In this document: piece by piece, positions 45,509 to 54,634 of the stretch
Numbering within the stretch: the stretch's first letter is position 1
Layout: the number at the start of each line of letters is the position of its first letter
NCBI GenBank assembly: GCA_013697245.1
Contig: JACCXH010000028.1
Coordinates: forward strand, 1-64,000
Source of the DNA: Bacteroidota bacterium
GTDB taxonomy: Bacteria > Bacteroidota > Bacteroidia > B-17B0 > Aurantibacillaceae
Reading direction: 5' to 3'
Length of the DNA: 64,000 nucleotides
Translations under genes and position numbers: made by a program
Notes under the pieces: model-generated
Database searches by the model: none
The model's input: only the letters and a program-made list of their open reading frames with translations
What the model was told of the DNA's origin: nothing

Positions 45509-46354
45509 ATGCCTAATTCCTTCTTATTCATTATTCCTCTAACTCCAAGATCACATTTATCTTCTCAACGACTTTCTTTAAGAAAATTGTGCTTTGATAC
45601 ACTGAAAAGTCAATCGTATTCAAACTGGAAGGCCTTATTAATTGGAGAGTTGTTGGATGAAGAACAAGTGTCTGAAAAATTTATAAAGATAGATTTTGAA
45701 GGGCAAAAAGAGGAAAAATTACAAAAAGCAACAGAATATATTTTAAGAAAAGAGTTAAACTGCGATTATATTATTCGTTTGGATGATGATGACATATTTA
45801 ATCCAGTTATACTGGATTCGTTGAAGGATAAAAATTTTGATCTGTGTGTGGATAAATACCATTCCTTTTGGGATACCTCAAGCGGAATGATCTCTCAAAA
45901 GATTATGTATTGGTTTCCAAACTCTTGCATCCATAATAAAAAACATGCCCTTGCTATTGTAGGTTCTTTTCCGCCGGGAGATTACCAACGCTATAAAGAA
46001 AAACCTTTTTTGATTGAGAACGAGCATAACGATTTTCATTTTCACTATACTGAGAAAAATAATATTATTTTTTCAGATAAAAAATCGCCGGTCTATTTGC
46101 GCAGTTTAAGTTCCGGATCCATTACATCTTTACAAGCCAATAATTATTCTGAGTACATGAATAATTTTGGCTATTGGAAGGAAAACAATATTGGGGCGTT
46201 CTCTTTTCTTAAAAAAATAAAAATAGATACAGGAACGGAGAACAAAAGAAAAAAACAAAATTTGTTGTTCTTTTTAAAATCTATTAAAAATACGATCATA
46301 TCACTTAAGGTATATAATAAGGTTATTATCAATAAAAATGGAACACGAACATAA
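45509..46354 (+). CDS. Putative GT-A glycosyltransferase
   Basis: This 281-residue protein has a GT-A-like N-terminal half: FLFIIPLTPRSHLSSQRLSL, LKSQSYSNWKALLIGE and four aspartates D92-D95 in IIRLDDDDIFNP for metal and nucleotide sugar binding. The C-terminal half is not recognisable. It is probably a cytoplasmic sugar transferase related to the rhamnosyltransferase-like group. Its 3' end overlaps the next gene by 17 bases. Confidence 0.72.
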   Translation: MPNSFLFIIPLTPRSHLSSQRLSLRKLCFDTLKSQSYSNWKALLIGELLDEEQVSEKFIKIDFEGQKEEKLQKATEYILRKELNCDYIIRLDDDDIFNPVILDSLKDKNFDLCVDKYHSFWDTSSGMISQKIMYWFPNSCIHNKKHALAIVGSFPPGDYQRYKEKPFLIENEHNDFHFHYTEKNNIIFSDKKSPVYLRSLSSGSITSLQANNYSEYMNNFGYWKENNIGAFSFLKKIKIDTGTENKRKKQNLLFFLKSIKNTIISLKVYNKVIINKNGTRT

Positions 46355-47468
46355 CAAAGTAATAGAGTGTAAGAGATGTGTCTTGACATCAAAAAATGTT
46401 GAAAATATTACATTTGATGAGGATGGTGTGTGCAAATATTGCAGGTATTACGACAAGGTGGTAAATGATCTTGGTGATAAAACAAAAAGAACTAATTGGA
46501 TTCAAAATAAAATTGCAGAGATCAAAAAAAGTGGTAAAGGTCAAAAGTATGATTGTATACTTGGTGTGAGTGGTGGAATTGACAGTTCTTATCTTGCTTT
46601 TTGGGCAAAACAAAATGGCCTTAGACCACTGATCGTACATTTTGATAATGGATGGAATAGCGAGCTGGCAACGGAGAACATAAGAAACATTTGTGAGAAA
46701 CTTGATCTTGAATTAAATACATACGTAATAAATTGGGCAGAATTTAAAGAGATGCAACTTGCATACATTAAAGCCGGGGTTATTGATATCGAAGCTTTAA
46801 CCGATCACGCCATCATGACAACAATTTATAAAATAGCAGTTAAATATAAAATAAAATATACTCTTAACGGTTTTAATTATGCTACAGAAGCAATTATGCC
46901 TAAAGGTTGGGTGTTTGATAAATCTGATTGGGAAAATATAAAAGACATTTATCAAAAATTTGGAACTGGTAAGTCTATAAAGAGTTTTCCGCACTTAAGC
47001 TTTTATAAAAGATTGTATTATCACCTTTTTTTGAAATTGGAATCTATTCAGGTACTTAATTATATACCTTATTCTAAACAACAAGCAAAAGAAACCATTA
47101 CAAACCAGTTTTCATGGCGCGATTATGGTGGTAAACACTACGAATCTGTTTTTACTAAATTTTATCAGGCCTATATTTTACCCACACGTTTCAAAGTTGA
47201 CAAAAGATTGGCCCATCTTTCAAGTTTGATCTGCAGCGAACAGATAACGAAAGAAGAAGCGATAAAAGAACTAAGTAAACCTCTCTATAAAGAAAGTGAA
47301 CTTAAACAGGAAAAAGAATATGTCCTAAAGAAACTCGGCATGGATGAAGCGGAGTTTGATAAGTTAATGATTGAGCCTGCCAGAAAACATGAAGAGTTTA
47401 AAACAGAACAAATACTTTGGAAAAGATATTTTAAATTAATAAAAATTTTAAAATTAAAGTTCAAATAA
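46338..47468 (+). CDS. N-acetyl sugar amidotransferase, WbpG-like (copy 2, orphan)
   Basis: This 376-residue paralogue of the protein at 30662 has cysteines C11, C14, C32 and C35 in the zinc-ribbon arrangement and the PP-loop SGGIDS at 78-83. YIPYSKQQAKE and FSWRDYGGKHYES match the family blocks. Unlike copy 1 it has no HisH or HisF partner beside it. It may share the single hisH2-hisF2 pair located 14 kb upstream, or use free ammonia. Two copies suggest two acetamidino groups or two substrates. Confidence 0.9.
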   Translation: MEHEHNKVIECKRCVLTSKNVENITFDEDGVCKYCRYYDKVVNDLGDKTKRTNWIQNKIAEIKKSGKGQKYDCILGVSGGIDSSYLAFWAKQNGLRPLIVHFDNGWNSELATENIRNICEKLDLELNTYVINWAEFKEMQLAYIKAGVIDIEALTDHAIMTTIYKIAVKYKIKYTLNGFNYATEAIMPKGWVFDKSDWENIKDIYQKFGTGKSIKSFPHLSFYKRLYYHLFLKLESIQVLNYIPYSKQQAKETITNQFSWRDYGGKHYESVFTKFYQAYILPTRFKVDKRLAHLSSLICSEQITKEEAIKELSKPLYKESELKQEKEYVLKKLGMDEAEFDKLMIEPARKHEEFKTEQILWKRYFKLIKILKLKFK

Positions 47469-47471
47469 GGT

Positions 47472-49787
47472 TTGACAAATAAAAATAAACATATTCTTCT
47501 TATCTCATATGTTTTTCCGCCATATTATGGTATTGGTGGTAGGCGCTGGGCCAAACATGCCGATGGGCTTACCAAACTTGGTTATACAGTTCATGTGATC
47601 TGCGCTAAAAATCCATTTAAAAAAACATCTCTTTGGTATGACGTTGTAAAAAATAATCCTAAAATTATTTTGCATCAATTACCTGCCTGGTACCCAAAAG
47701 TATTGGTAGATTTTGAACATAATTTTTTTCAGAAGATACTTTATAAATTTTGGGTGACTATTCTTCCTGCTTTTACAAAAGGATCTTTTCTCGACAGAAC
47801 AATATTCTGGAAAAGACCAATGTTGAAAAAAGCGACTGAGATCATTCGTAAAAATCAAATAACACATGTTATATGCACGGGCGGTCCTTTTGGTGTAATG
47901 CGTTTTTCAACCTTACTTAAAAAAAGGTTCAGTAATTTATTCCTGATCAATGATCTGCGTGACCCATGGACCTGGGGCCCTAACTGGGGATTTCCAAGTT
48001 TATCTGAAAGCAGGATGGCGCATGAAAGAAAAATGGAAGCCGAAACTATGGAGCGCTCTGATGTTATCTCGGTGCCCAGTGACGACATGCGCGAGTATTT
48101 AATTTCGAGATACCCTGAACAAGAAAATAAATTTATCAGGATCCCACATTTTTTTGACCCTGAAGAATTAAAGCTGGTAAATAGCCCTAAAAAACAATCA
48201 AAAACGCTAAGGTTTGTGATGTACGGAAATATCTATCATAACATTGAACCTTTTATAAAGAAAACTATAGAACTCTTTGCAAAGCATACCACCGAAACTT
48301 CCTTGGATGTTTATACGGATAAATTAGAGTACGCTAAATTATTTAAAGCTGGTGGCGCATCCAATGTAAGTTTTCACCCACAACTCCCGGCGGTAGAGCT
48401 TTTTAATAAATTTAATGATTACGATTTTGTTTTTTTGCTAAACCCAAAATACAATCGAAATAATATATCCACCAAATTTTACGAGATCATTTATACAAAA
48501 ACCCCCATCTTTATTTTTTGCGACGATGGCTTGGGCCCAAAATTTCTGGTAAATAATAATTTGGGTATTCACTCTGACCTCTCTAACATTGAAGAAAAAT
48601 TTGAAGCTGTTGTTAAAAGAAAATACACTTTCAATTATAATAAGGAGTATGATATTCGTGAATATTCACTCGAAAACATTGTTCAAACAATTTCTCATAG
48701 TTTAAAGCAGGAAGCGGCTGTAAGAGTTGATGCCAGATTAAAAAATGTACTTCTAACCTTTGATTATGAATTGTTCCTGGGTTCAAAATCCGGAACAGCC
48801 ATGAATTGTATCATTGAGCCAACAAACAATATCCTCGATCTGTTAAGTAAATATAATATTAAGAAAAGTCTTTTTTTTGTAGATACTGTTTACCTCATGA
48901 GATTAGCGAGCATTGAAGGCGATAAAGGAGCTGAAGCAGATTATGCTCTGATCTTAGAGCAGCTTTCGCAGATCTTAAAAAGCGGGCACTATATTTTTCC
49001 GCACATTCACCCGCATTGGTTGCAGGCCGAGTATAATAAAAGAACAAAGCATTGGGTGTTGAACGATCTTGATAAATACCGTTTTCACAATATCTCTAAC
49101 GACGAGAAAAACCTGCTCTTTAATATGTCGATCAATTTTATTAAAAAACTACAGGAAAATGCCGGTGTATTTTATAAGATAGATTCGTACAGGGCCGGTG
49201 GCTGGTGTATTCAACCATTTGAGGATTTTAAACCTTTTTTCGAGAAATACGAGATCAAGTATGATTTTTCTGTACTGTCGAGTTTTAAATTACTGAACGA
49301 AAAATTCTACTATAATTTTTCAAATTTTCCGAAAGAAAAAATTTACAAGTTTGATTCTTTTATTGAGAAGGAAGATCCTGCAGGCAAATTCACCGAGTTT
49401 TCTATTACAAATATTATATTGTCAAATAAGGAGAAAATTCAAAATAAATTCTTTTTGAAGGTGCTTTATAAATTAAATTATAAGAATTTTGGTGATGGGC
49501 ACGCTGTTGTAAAACAAGAAGACAAAGCAATTGTAAGCGATTCGTTTGTGCGAAATGCGAACAACAATATTGAAATGACCTCTATTGAGTTGCTTACTAT
49601 TCCTAAATTAAAACTTTATAAGAAATTTACCGAAAACAATTCCTTCATCCATTTTATTACTCATCCAAAAATGCTTAACAAGCATAATATTTTTTGTTTC
49701 GAAAAGTATTTAAAATTTTTACATCGTAATTATATGATCGAAACTGATTATAAACGGATCGTAAATAATATTGAAAACAAACAATAA
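47472..49787 (+). CDS. Bifunctional glycosyltransferase-polysaccharide deacetylase fusion
   Basis: This 771-residue protein has two clear parts. Residues 1-420 are a GT4-like enzyme beginning LLISYVFPPYYGIGGRRWAKH, with NDLRDPW mid-domain. Residues 425-771 resemble a NodB-type deacetylase: LLTFDYELFLG (about 428-438), FPHIHPHW (about 510-517) and SYRAGGWCIQP (about 570-580) supply Asp and His metal ligands and the conserved Arg. The start is TTG. The reading frame is open throughout, so the fusion is real in this sequence. It would link addition of an N-acetyl sugar to its deacetylation. No signal peptide is present. Confidence 0.83.
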   Translation: MTNKNKHILLISYVFPPYYGIGGRRWAKHADGLTKLGYTVHVICAKNPFKKTSLWYDVVKNNPKIILHQLPAWYPKVLVDFEHNFFQKILYKFWVTILPAFTKGSFLDRTIFWKRPMLKKATEIIRKNQITHVICTGGPFGVMRFSTLLKKRFSNLFLINDLRDPWTWGPNWGFPSLSESRMAHERKMEAETMERSDVISVPSDDMREYLISRYPEQENKFIRIPHFFDPEELKLVNSPKKQSKTLRFVMYGNIYHNIEPFIKKTIELFAKHTTETSLDVYTDKLEYAKLFKAGGASNVSFHPQLPAVELFNKFNDYDFVFLLNPKYNRNNISTKFYEIIYTKTPIFIFCDDGLGPKFLVNNNLGIHSDLSNIEEKFEAVVKRKYTFNYNKEYDIREYSLENIVQTISHSLKQEAAVRVDARLKNVLLTFDYELFLGSKSGTAMNCIIEPTNNILDLLSKYNIKKSLFFVDTVYLMRLASIEGDKGAEADYALILEQLSQILKSGHYIFPHIHPHWLQAEYNKRTKHWVLNDLDKYRFHNISNDEKNLLFNMSINFIKKLQENAGVFYKIDSYRAGGWCIQPFEDFKPFFEKYEIKYDFSVLSSFKLLNEKFYYNFSNFPKEKIYKFDSFIEKEDPAGKFTEFSITNIILSNKEKIQNKFFLKVLYKLNYKNFGDGHAVVKQEDKAIVSDSFVRNANNNIEMTSIELLTIPKLKLYKKFTENNSFIHFITHPKMLNKHNIFCFEKYLKFLHRNYMIETDYKRIVNNIENKQ

Positions 49788-51024
49788 AATACTTATTATT
49801 TGTTATTCGTTCCCTCCACACCCCGGAATTGGCGGAAGAAGATGGGCAAAATTCTCTAAATTACTTTCCTTAAAAGGCTACGATGTTTTTGTTGTTGGTG
49901 CAGAAAATATTTACGAAAACGCTTCGTCCTGGAGCAAAGATATTAATACGGCTAAAATAAAATTATTTTCATTTAATTTCAATTTACAAAAAATAATAAA
50001 AAACCCCGGCTCTACTTTTAATAAGATCTTAAGAAAATTTGTTGTTTTTGGACTAAATAGAACGAAATATACACCTCACATTATTACCTCCCTGCCAAAT
50101 AAATTTGTTTGGAAAAACGTCAGAAAAATAATTTCGGAGAATAATATCACTAAGGTAATTGTAAGTGGCGATCCATATTTGTTCTATTACGCCAGCTTAT
50201 TAAAAAAAGAAATGGATTTTGAACTTATTTTGGATTACCGCGACCTTTGGAACGACCATACTTTTTATGATACTAATATAAAATTATCTGCAAAGCAAAA
50301 AATATTTTTTGAATTGGCAGAAAATTTTGCGGTAAATAATTGCAATAAGATCATATTTGTAGATGAATATTTAGAATTAGTAATCAAAAAAAGAATCACT
50401 TCAGAGAATGTAACAACTTTTGTTATACATAATGGATTTGATATGGATGACCTTGAAAAAAATCCCTATGATAAAGGAGAGAATGATGTTATAAACATCT
50501 TATTTGCCGGTAGTATTTCTTCTGATCTAAACAACTCTCTTGTTGAATTTGTTGCAGGTTTCGAAAGAGTATCCAAAGAAAAACCAACTCTCTATGATAA
50601 ATTCTCAGTTTCTATTTTTGGCGAAATGGATAATAGTCTAGCTAAAGAAATTGTCGACTTTAAATTATCTAATTTACATATTGAAAATAGAACATTAGAA
50701 ATAACCGATTATTACAAACAGCTTAGAAAATCTGATGTCGGACTTATTATTTTATCTGAAGAATATAAGAACTCGTTTGTTACAAAATTTACAGATTATC
50801 TTTTCTACGATAAGTATATAGTAGTGTTAGGGGCTAAAGGATATTTTAATGAATACGTATTGAAGCAAAATATGGGACTTAGTTTTAATGTAAACGACCC
50901 TGAAACCTTTTTTGAAGATCTTCTAAAAAGTAAAAATAGAAGTAAAATCTCAATTAAGGAGAAAGAAAAATTTGATCTTGATGTTCTTACAAAAAAATTA
51001 ATTGACGAGGTTATTCAAAATTAA
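49771..51024 (+). CDS. GT4-like glycosyltransferase related to the fusion protein
   Basis: This 417-residue paralogue of the N-terminal half of the preceding fusion shares IICYSFPPHPGIGGRRWAKFS at the start and LDYRDLWNDH in the middle. It lacks the deacetylase part. It starts with TTG inside the end of the fusion gene (17-base overlap), and no early ATG exists in frame. The pair probably arose by duplication followed by gain or loss of the deacetylase domain. Specificity is unknown. Confidence 0.83.
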   Translation: MKTNNKILIICYSFPPHPGIGGRRWAKFSKLLSLKGYDVFVVGAENIYENASSWSKDINTAKIKLFSFNFNLQKIIKNPGSTFNKILRKFVVFGLNRTKYTPHIITSLPNKFVWKNVRKIISENNITKVIVSGDPYLFYYASLLKKEMDFELILDYRDLWNDHTFYDTNIKLSAKQKIFFELAENFAVNNCNKIIFVDEYLELVIKKRITSENVTTFVIHNGFDMDDLEKNPYDKGENDVINILFAGSISSDLNNSLVEFVAGFERVSKEKPTLYDKFSVSIFGEMDNSLAKEIVDFKLSNLHIENRTLEITDYYKQLRKSDVGLIILSEEYKNSFVTKFTDYLFYDKYIVVLGAKGYFNEYVLKQNMGLSFNVNDPETFFEDLLKSKNRSKISIKEKEKFDLDVLTKKLIDEVIQN

Positions 51025-51025
51025 G

Positions 51026-51790
51026 ATGAAACAATTAATCTTTAAAATTTTCGTAAATAATTTTGCCTTTAACTTCTTTATTAGAATGCTTAGATTGGAA
51101 AAAATTGTTTATCACAGCGCCAATCCTTACCATGTCTTTAAGTCGGCTGCAACTAAAACCACACAAGAAAACGCCGGTTATTCTATTAGACCAGAAATAA
51201 ATGAAGTTATTGAGAAGTCAAAAGCAGATCTTGAACAGGCAGTATACGGATTTTGCCCCAGTGAGGGAAAAATCCTTGATATAGGTTGCGGCCCAGGAAT
51301 GTATCTTCAACTCTTTAAAGAAAGTTCTCTTGATTTATATGCAACAGATATAAATCATTCTATGTTGGAAGAAGCACAAAAGATTGTTCCAAGGGCTAAT
51401 TTTATTGCTGGAGATTTTATGGACTTGCCTTTAAATATAAAATTTAACTTTATTTATTGTATAGGGGTTTTAATTTATATCCCAAAACAAAGTATAGAAG
51501 AATTTTTTAAAAAAATTCATGGGAAGCTCGAGGCAAATGGCATCTTATACCTTAATTATCCGCACGCTATTAGTTGGCTCGATACAGTTTATAATGACCT
51601 TACTTATATACAGTATTCTCCCAAAGCGATCGAAAAAATTATAGAGCCTTACTTTGAAATAGTAAAACACGAGCAGGCTTTTGACGGTAGAAAAGTTGGT
51701 GCATACGATAATAAGCCTTATAAGAGTTTAAACCCAAATACGGATAGAACCTATAAAAATTCGTATTTGCTAATTGCACAAAAAAAATAA
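51026..51790 (+). CDS. Class I SAM-dependent methyltransferase (paired copy 1)
   Basis: This 254-residue methyltransferase has motif I in ILDIGCGPGMYLQL (D85-G91), the acidic ATDINHSML and the later IYCIGVLIYIP. The N-terminal 75 residues include QENAGYS, which is shared with the next protein. The ATG at 51026 directly follows the previous stop; an earlier TTG would overlap. It is paralogous to the gene that follows, with a matching C-terminal AFDGRKVGAYDNKPYKS block. It probably methylates a polymer sugar or end group. Confidence 0.85.
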   Translation: MKQLIFKIFVNNFAFNFFIRMLRLEKIVYHSANPYHVFKSAATKTTQENAGYSIRPEINEVIEKSKADLEQAVYGFCPSEGKILDIGCGPGMYLQLFKESSLDLYATDINHSMLEEAQKIVPRANFIAGDFMDLPLNIKFNFIYCIGVLIYIPKQSIEEFFKKIHGKLEANGILYLNYPHAISWLDTVYNDLTYIQYSPKAIEKIIEPYFEIVKHEQAFDGRKVGAYDNKPYKSLNPNTDRTYKNSYLLIAQKK

Positions 51791-51791
51791 A

Positions 51792-52535
51792 GTGGGCTTG
51801 TATTCATTATTAACAAATAATATCTTAATTAATAATTTTTTAATTGCTACCGGTCTTGATGCAAAAAAAGAAATGTCTGTTGGTCAATGGCGTTCTTTTA
51901 AATACAATTCAAGCAGTTCACTTCAGCAGAATGCCGGATTTTCGCATACAGATGAAGTAGATGATGCCATAGAAAAAGTAAAGAATAAACTAAAAGAATA
52001 CCTTAAGGTTCATGCGCCAATTGGATCAGAGATTTTGGATTTTGGTTGTGGGCCCGGAATTTATATGAAACTGCTTAGCAATGATTACAAAATAAGCGGT
52101 GTTGATGTAAGCGAAGGTATGCTGGAAACTGCACACAATTTATTGCCGGAAAGTAAATTATATCTTGGGAATTTTTTAAATATTTCTTTTAAAGAAAAGT
52201 ATCAAGCCATTTATTCGATTAGCGTATTAGAATACATACCTGTTAGTAAGGTCGATGATTTTTTTAAAAAGTGCGCAAACAATATGAAGGAGAAAGGGTT
52301 ATTATTTATTCAATACCCACATGCATTAAAAAAAATTGACCTTTTTTATCCTGACAGGAATTATATTAATTACTCACCGGCATTTATTTCAAAGAAAGCA
52401 AGTAAGTATTTTACTGTTCTAGAAAATAAGCAAAGTTATGACGGCCGGGAAACTTGCGAATTTGACACACAACCGTATCCAACCAACTCAAAGACCTTTA
52501 AGAATGGTTATTTGCTTGTTGCTATAAAAAAATAA
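51792..52535 (+). CDS. Class I SAM-dependent methyltransferase (paired copy 2)
   Basis: This 247-residue paralogue of the preceding protein has motif I in ILDFGCGPGIYMKL (D83-G89), GVDVSEGML, and SYDGRETCEFDTQPYPT at the C-terminus. I chose the GTG at 51792 because it aligns with the start of copy 1 (VGLYSLLTNNILINNF against MKQLIFKIFVNNFAFNF). A TTG at 51774 inside the preceding gene is the alternative. Two adjacent methyltransferases suggest two methylation sites or a two-step cap. Confidence 0.82.
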   Translation: MGLYSLLTNNILINNFLIATGLDAKKEMSVGQWRSFKYNSSSSLQQNAGFSHTDEVDDAIEKVKNKLKEYLKVHAPIGSEILDFGCGPGIYMKLLSNDYKISGVDVSEGMLETAHNLLPESKLYLGNFLNISFKEKYQAIYSISVLEYIPVSKVDDFFKKCANNMKEKGLLFIQYPHALKKIDLFYPDRNYINYSPAFISKKASKYFTVLENKQSYDGRETCEFDTQPYPTNSKTFKNGYLLVAIKK

Positions 52536-52538
52536 TTC

Positions 52539-53543
52539 ATGAAATTATTAAAAGCAGAAGAATTCCTTTCTATGCGGGCAAATGATATTGATGCTTTACC
52601 ATTTTGTTTTCAAAAAGATTACTTAAAATTAAATAAAGACACTCTGATCTTGCAAAAAAATAATATTTTCGCTCCAATAAAATTAAGTAAAAATAAATTC
52701 TTAAATATTACGCAGTTTCAATTTCCTCCAATTAAAAATGACGGTGGAATGCTAAAAGAAAGTGAGGAAATTGTTTTTTGCGAAGAGGCAGTACAATTTA
52801 TTTCTGAAAGTAAATTGGCTCATAGGATCATACAACCAAAAAATTATGCTTTGTTTAAAACAAAACCTGAAAAAAGTGTTTCTTGTGCATTTGGTACATA
52901 TAAGGTTGATCTCGAAAATAAGAACAACGAGCAGTTGCTTGAGAATATGAGGATAAAATACCGATACGCTATAAGGCAAACACAAAAATTAAATGTTGAA
53001 CTAAAATTTGGGATCTTAGAATTGAAGCCCTTTCTGGAACTACATACTGAAACTATGGACAGGACTAATGCGCATAAAGAGAATCATGATTCTTTAACAA
53101 AAGAATTAACTGCTTTACCTAATAATTCAATGCTTGCAACAGTATATATTGATAATAAAATTCAATGCGGGGCTTACATTGTCTATTCGAAATTTGGTGC
53201 TTATTATTTTCACGCGGCATCTATTACTACACAGGAAGGTTCTGCCGCAAATAAATACTTGCACTATAAAATAATGTGTTTAATGCGTGAAAAAGGTGTT
53301 AAGCAATATGATTTTGTTGGTGCCCGCTTAAGTGATATTAGCGGAACAAAATTGGAAGGCATCCAAAATTTTAAAAAACGGTTTGGATCCGAATTGGTTA
53401 AAGGATACTTATGGAAAATAGATCTTGACAAAACAAAATGTAAGACCTACGATAACTTGCTAAAAATTAAATGTAAATTAAAAGGAACAAAATTTCCAAT
53501 TGATATTATTGATCAGGAAAAAAATAAAAATATCGTATTATGA
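52539..53543 (+). CDS. FemAB/GNAT-fold acyltransferase-like protein
   Basis: This 334-residue protein resembles the FemAB group of GNAT-fold enzymes. MRIKYRYAIRQTQKLNVEL (about 139-157) is the typical helix-strand entry. YYFHAASITTQEGSAANKYLHYKIMCLMREKGVKQYDFVGA (in several runs, about 220-265) and FKKRFGSELVKGY close the domain. Members transfer amino acids or acyl groups to cell-wall or polysaccharide amines. It could add an amino acid to an amino sugar, but the substrate is not evident. Confidence 0.8.
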   Translation: MKLLKAEEFLSMRANDIDALPFCFQKDYLKLNKDTLILQKNNIFAPIKLSKNKFLNITQFQFPPIKNDGGMLKESEEIVFCEEAVQFISESKLAHRIIQPKNYALFKTKPEKSVSCAFGTYKVDLENKNNEQLLENMRIKYRYAIRQTQKLNVELKFGILELKPFLELHTETMDRTNAHKENHDSLTKELTALPNNSMLATVYIDNKIQCGAYIVYSKFGAYYFHAASITTQEGSAANKYLHYKIMCLMREKGVKQYDFVGARLSDISGTKLEGIQNFKKRFGSELVKGYLWKIDLDKTKCKTYDNLLKIKCKLKGTKFPIDIIDQEKNKNIVL

Positions 53544-54634
53544 AAATCTCTATTCTTATAGGTACACGCCCAAATTTTATTAAAGTAACGCAATTTAAAA
53601 AATGCGCGGCTATATTAGATCCAAATATAAAGATCACGGTTATTCATACTGGTCAGCATTATGATGAGAAAATGGCGGACGTATTTTTTAAACAATTCAA
53701 TCTGCTTCCCGATCATTATTTAAATATTGCACCAGCTTCGGCCAATAAACAAATTGCAGACATAATGATAAAGTTGGAAGAGCTTATTGATAAAATCGGG
53801 AAGCCGGATCTTTTGTTAGTTCCCGGAGATGTGAATTCAACAATGGCAGGAGCATTGTTCGCAAATAAAAGTGGCATTAAATTAGGGCATATAGAAGCCG
53901 GATTAAGAAGCTTTGACAGAACAATGCCCGAAGAATTTAACCGTATTGTTACGGATGAATTGACGGATCTTTTTTTTATAACCGAACCAAGCGGATTAGA
54001 ACATTTAAAGAATGAGAAACGTGATATATCAAAAATACATTTTGTTGGCAATACGATGATAGATACGATGGTAGCTTTTGAGAATGAGATTGAAGCATCA
54101 CCTGTATTAAAAGATCTTGGGATAAATAGTGCCAAATTTGTACTCATGACCATGCATCGTCCGGCAACTGTAGATAATAAAGCGGAGTTTGAAAAATTGA
54201 TCCAATTAATTGAACACGTTTCAATTAATTATATGGTTGTATTTGCGATCCATCCTCGCACTATAAAAAATGCAAAAGAATTTGGTTTGTATGATAAGAT
54301 CACAAATAATAAAAATTTAATTTGTACCGAACCGTTGGATTATTTCGCGTTTCAGAAACTGGTAAAGAATTGTGCTTTTATTCTTACTGATAGTGGCGGG
54401 ATACAGGAAGAATCTACTTTCCGCCAAAAACCTTGTCTAACGCTAAGGCCAAATACCGAAAGACCGATAACTGTAACAGAAGGTTCAAACACATTATTAA
54501 CTTTTGATATTGAAACCGTTAAAAGTTATATCGCTAAAATAGAAGATGGTTCTTATAAAAAAGGTAAGGTGCCCGAAATGTGGGATGGAAAAGCAACAGA
54601 GCGAATTTTAAAAATCATTTCAACTAAGCTGTGA
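53540..54634 (+). CDS. wecB: UDP-N-acetylglucosamine 2-epimerase (non-hydrolysing)
   Basis: This 364-residue enzyme interconverts UDP-GlcNAc and UDP-ManNAc. Conserved blocks are IGTRPNFIKV (near residue 6), HTGQHYDEKM, LVPGDVNSTMAGAL, HIEAGLRSFDRTMPEEFNR with the catalytic acid/His region, and DSGGIQEES near 285-293. It overlaps the FemAB-like gene by ATGA, and its own stop overlaps the next GTG start (GTGA). It supplies a ManNAc-type precursor. No UDP-ManNAc dehydrogenase is visible in the window to turn it into the uronic acid that AsnB-type enzymes might amidate. Confidence 0.94.
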   Translation: MKISILIGTRPNFIKVTQFKKCAAILDPNIKITVIHTGQHYDEKMADVFFKQFNLLPDHYLNIAPASANKQIADIMIKLEELIDKIGKPDLLLVPGDVNSTMAGALFANKSGIKLGHIEAGLRSFDRTMPEEFNRIVTDELTDLFFITEPSGLEHLKNEKRDISKIHFVGNTMIDTMVAFENEIEASPVLKDLGINSAKFVLMTMHRPATVDNKAEFEKLIQLIEHVSINYMVVFAIHPRTIKNAKEFGLYDKITNNKNLICTEPLDYFAFQKLVKNCAFILTDSGGIQEESTFRQKPCLTLRPNTERPITVTEGSNTLLTFDIETVKSYIAKIEDGSYKKGKVPEMWDGKATERILKIISTKL

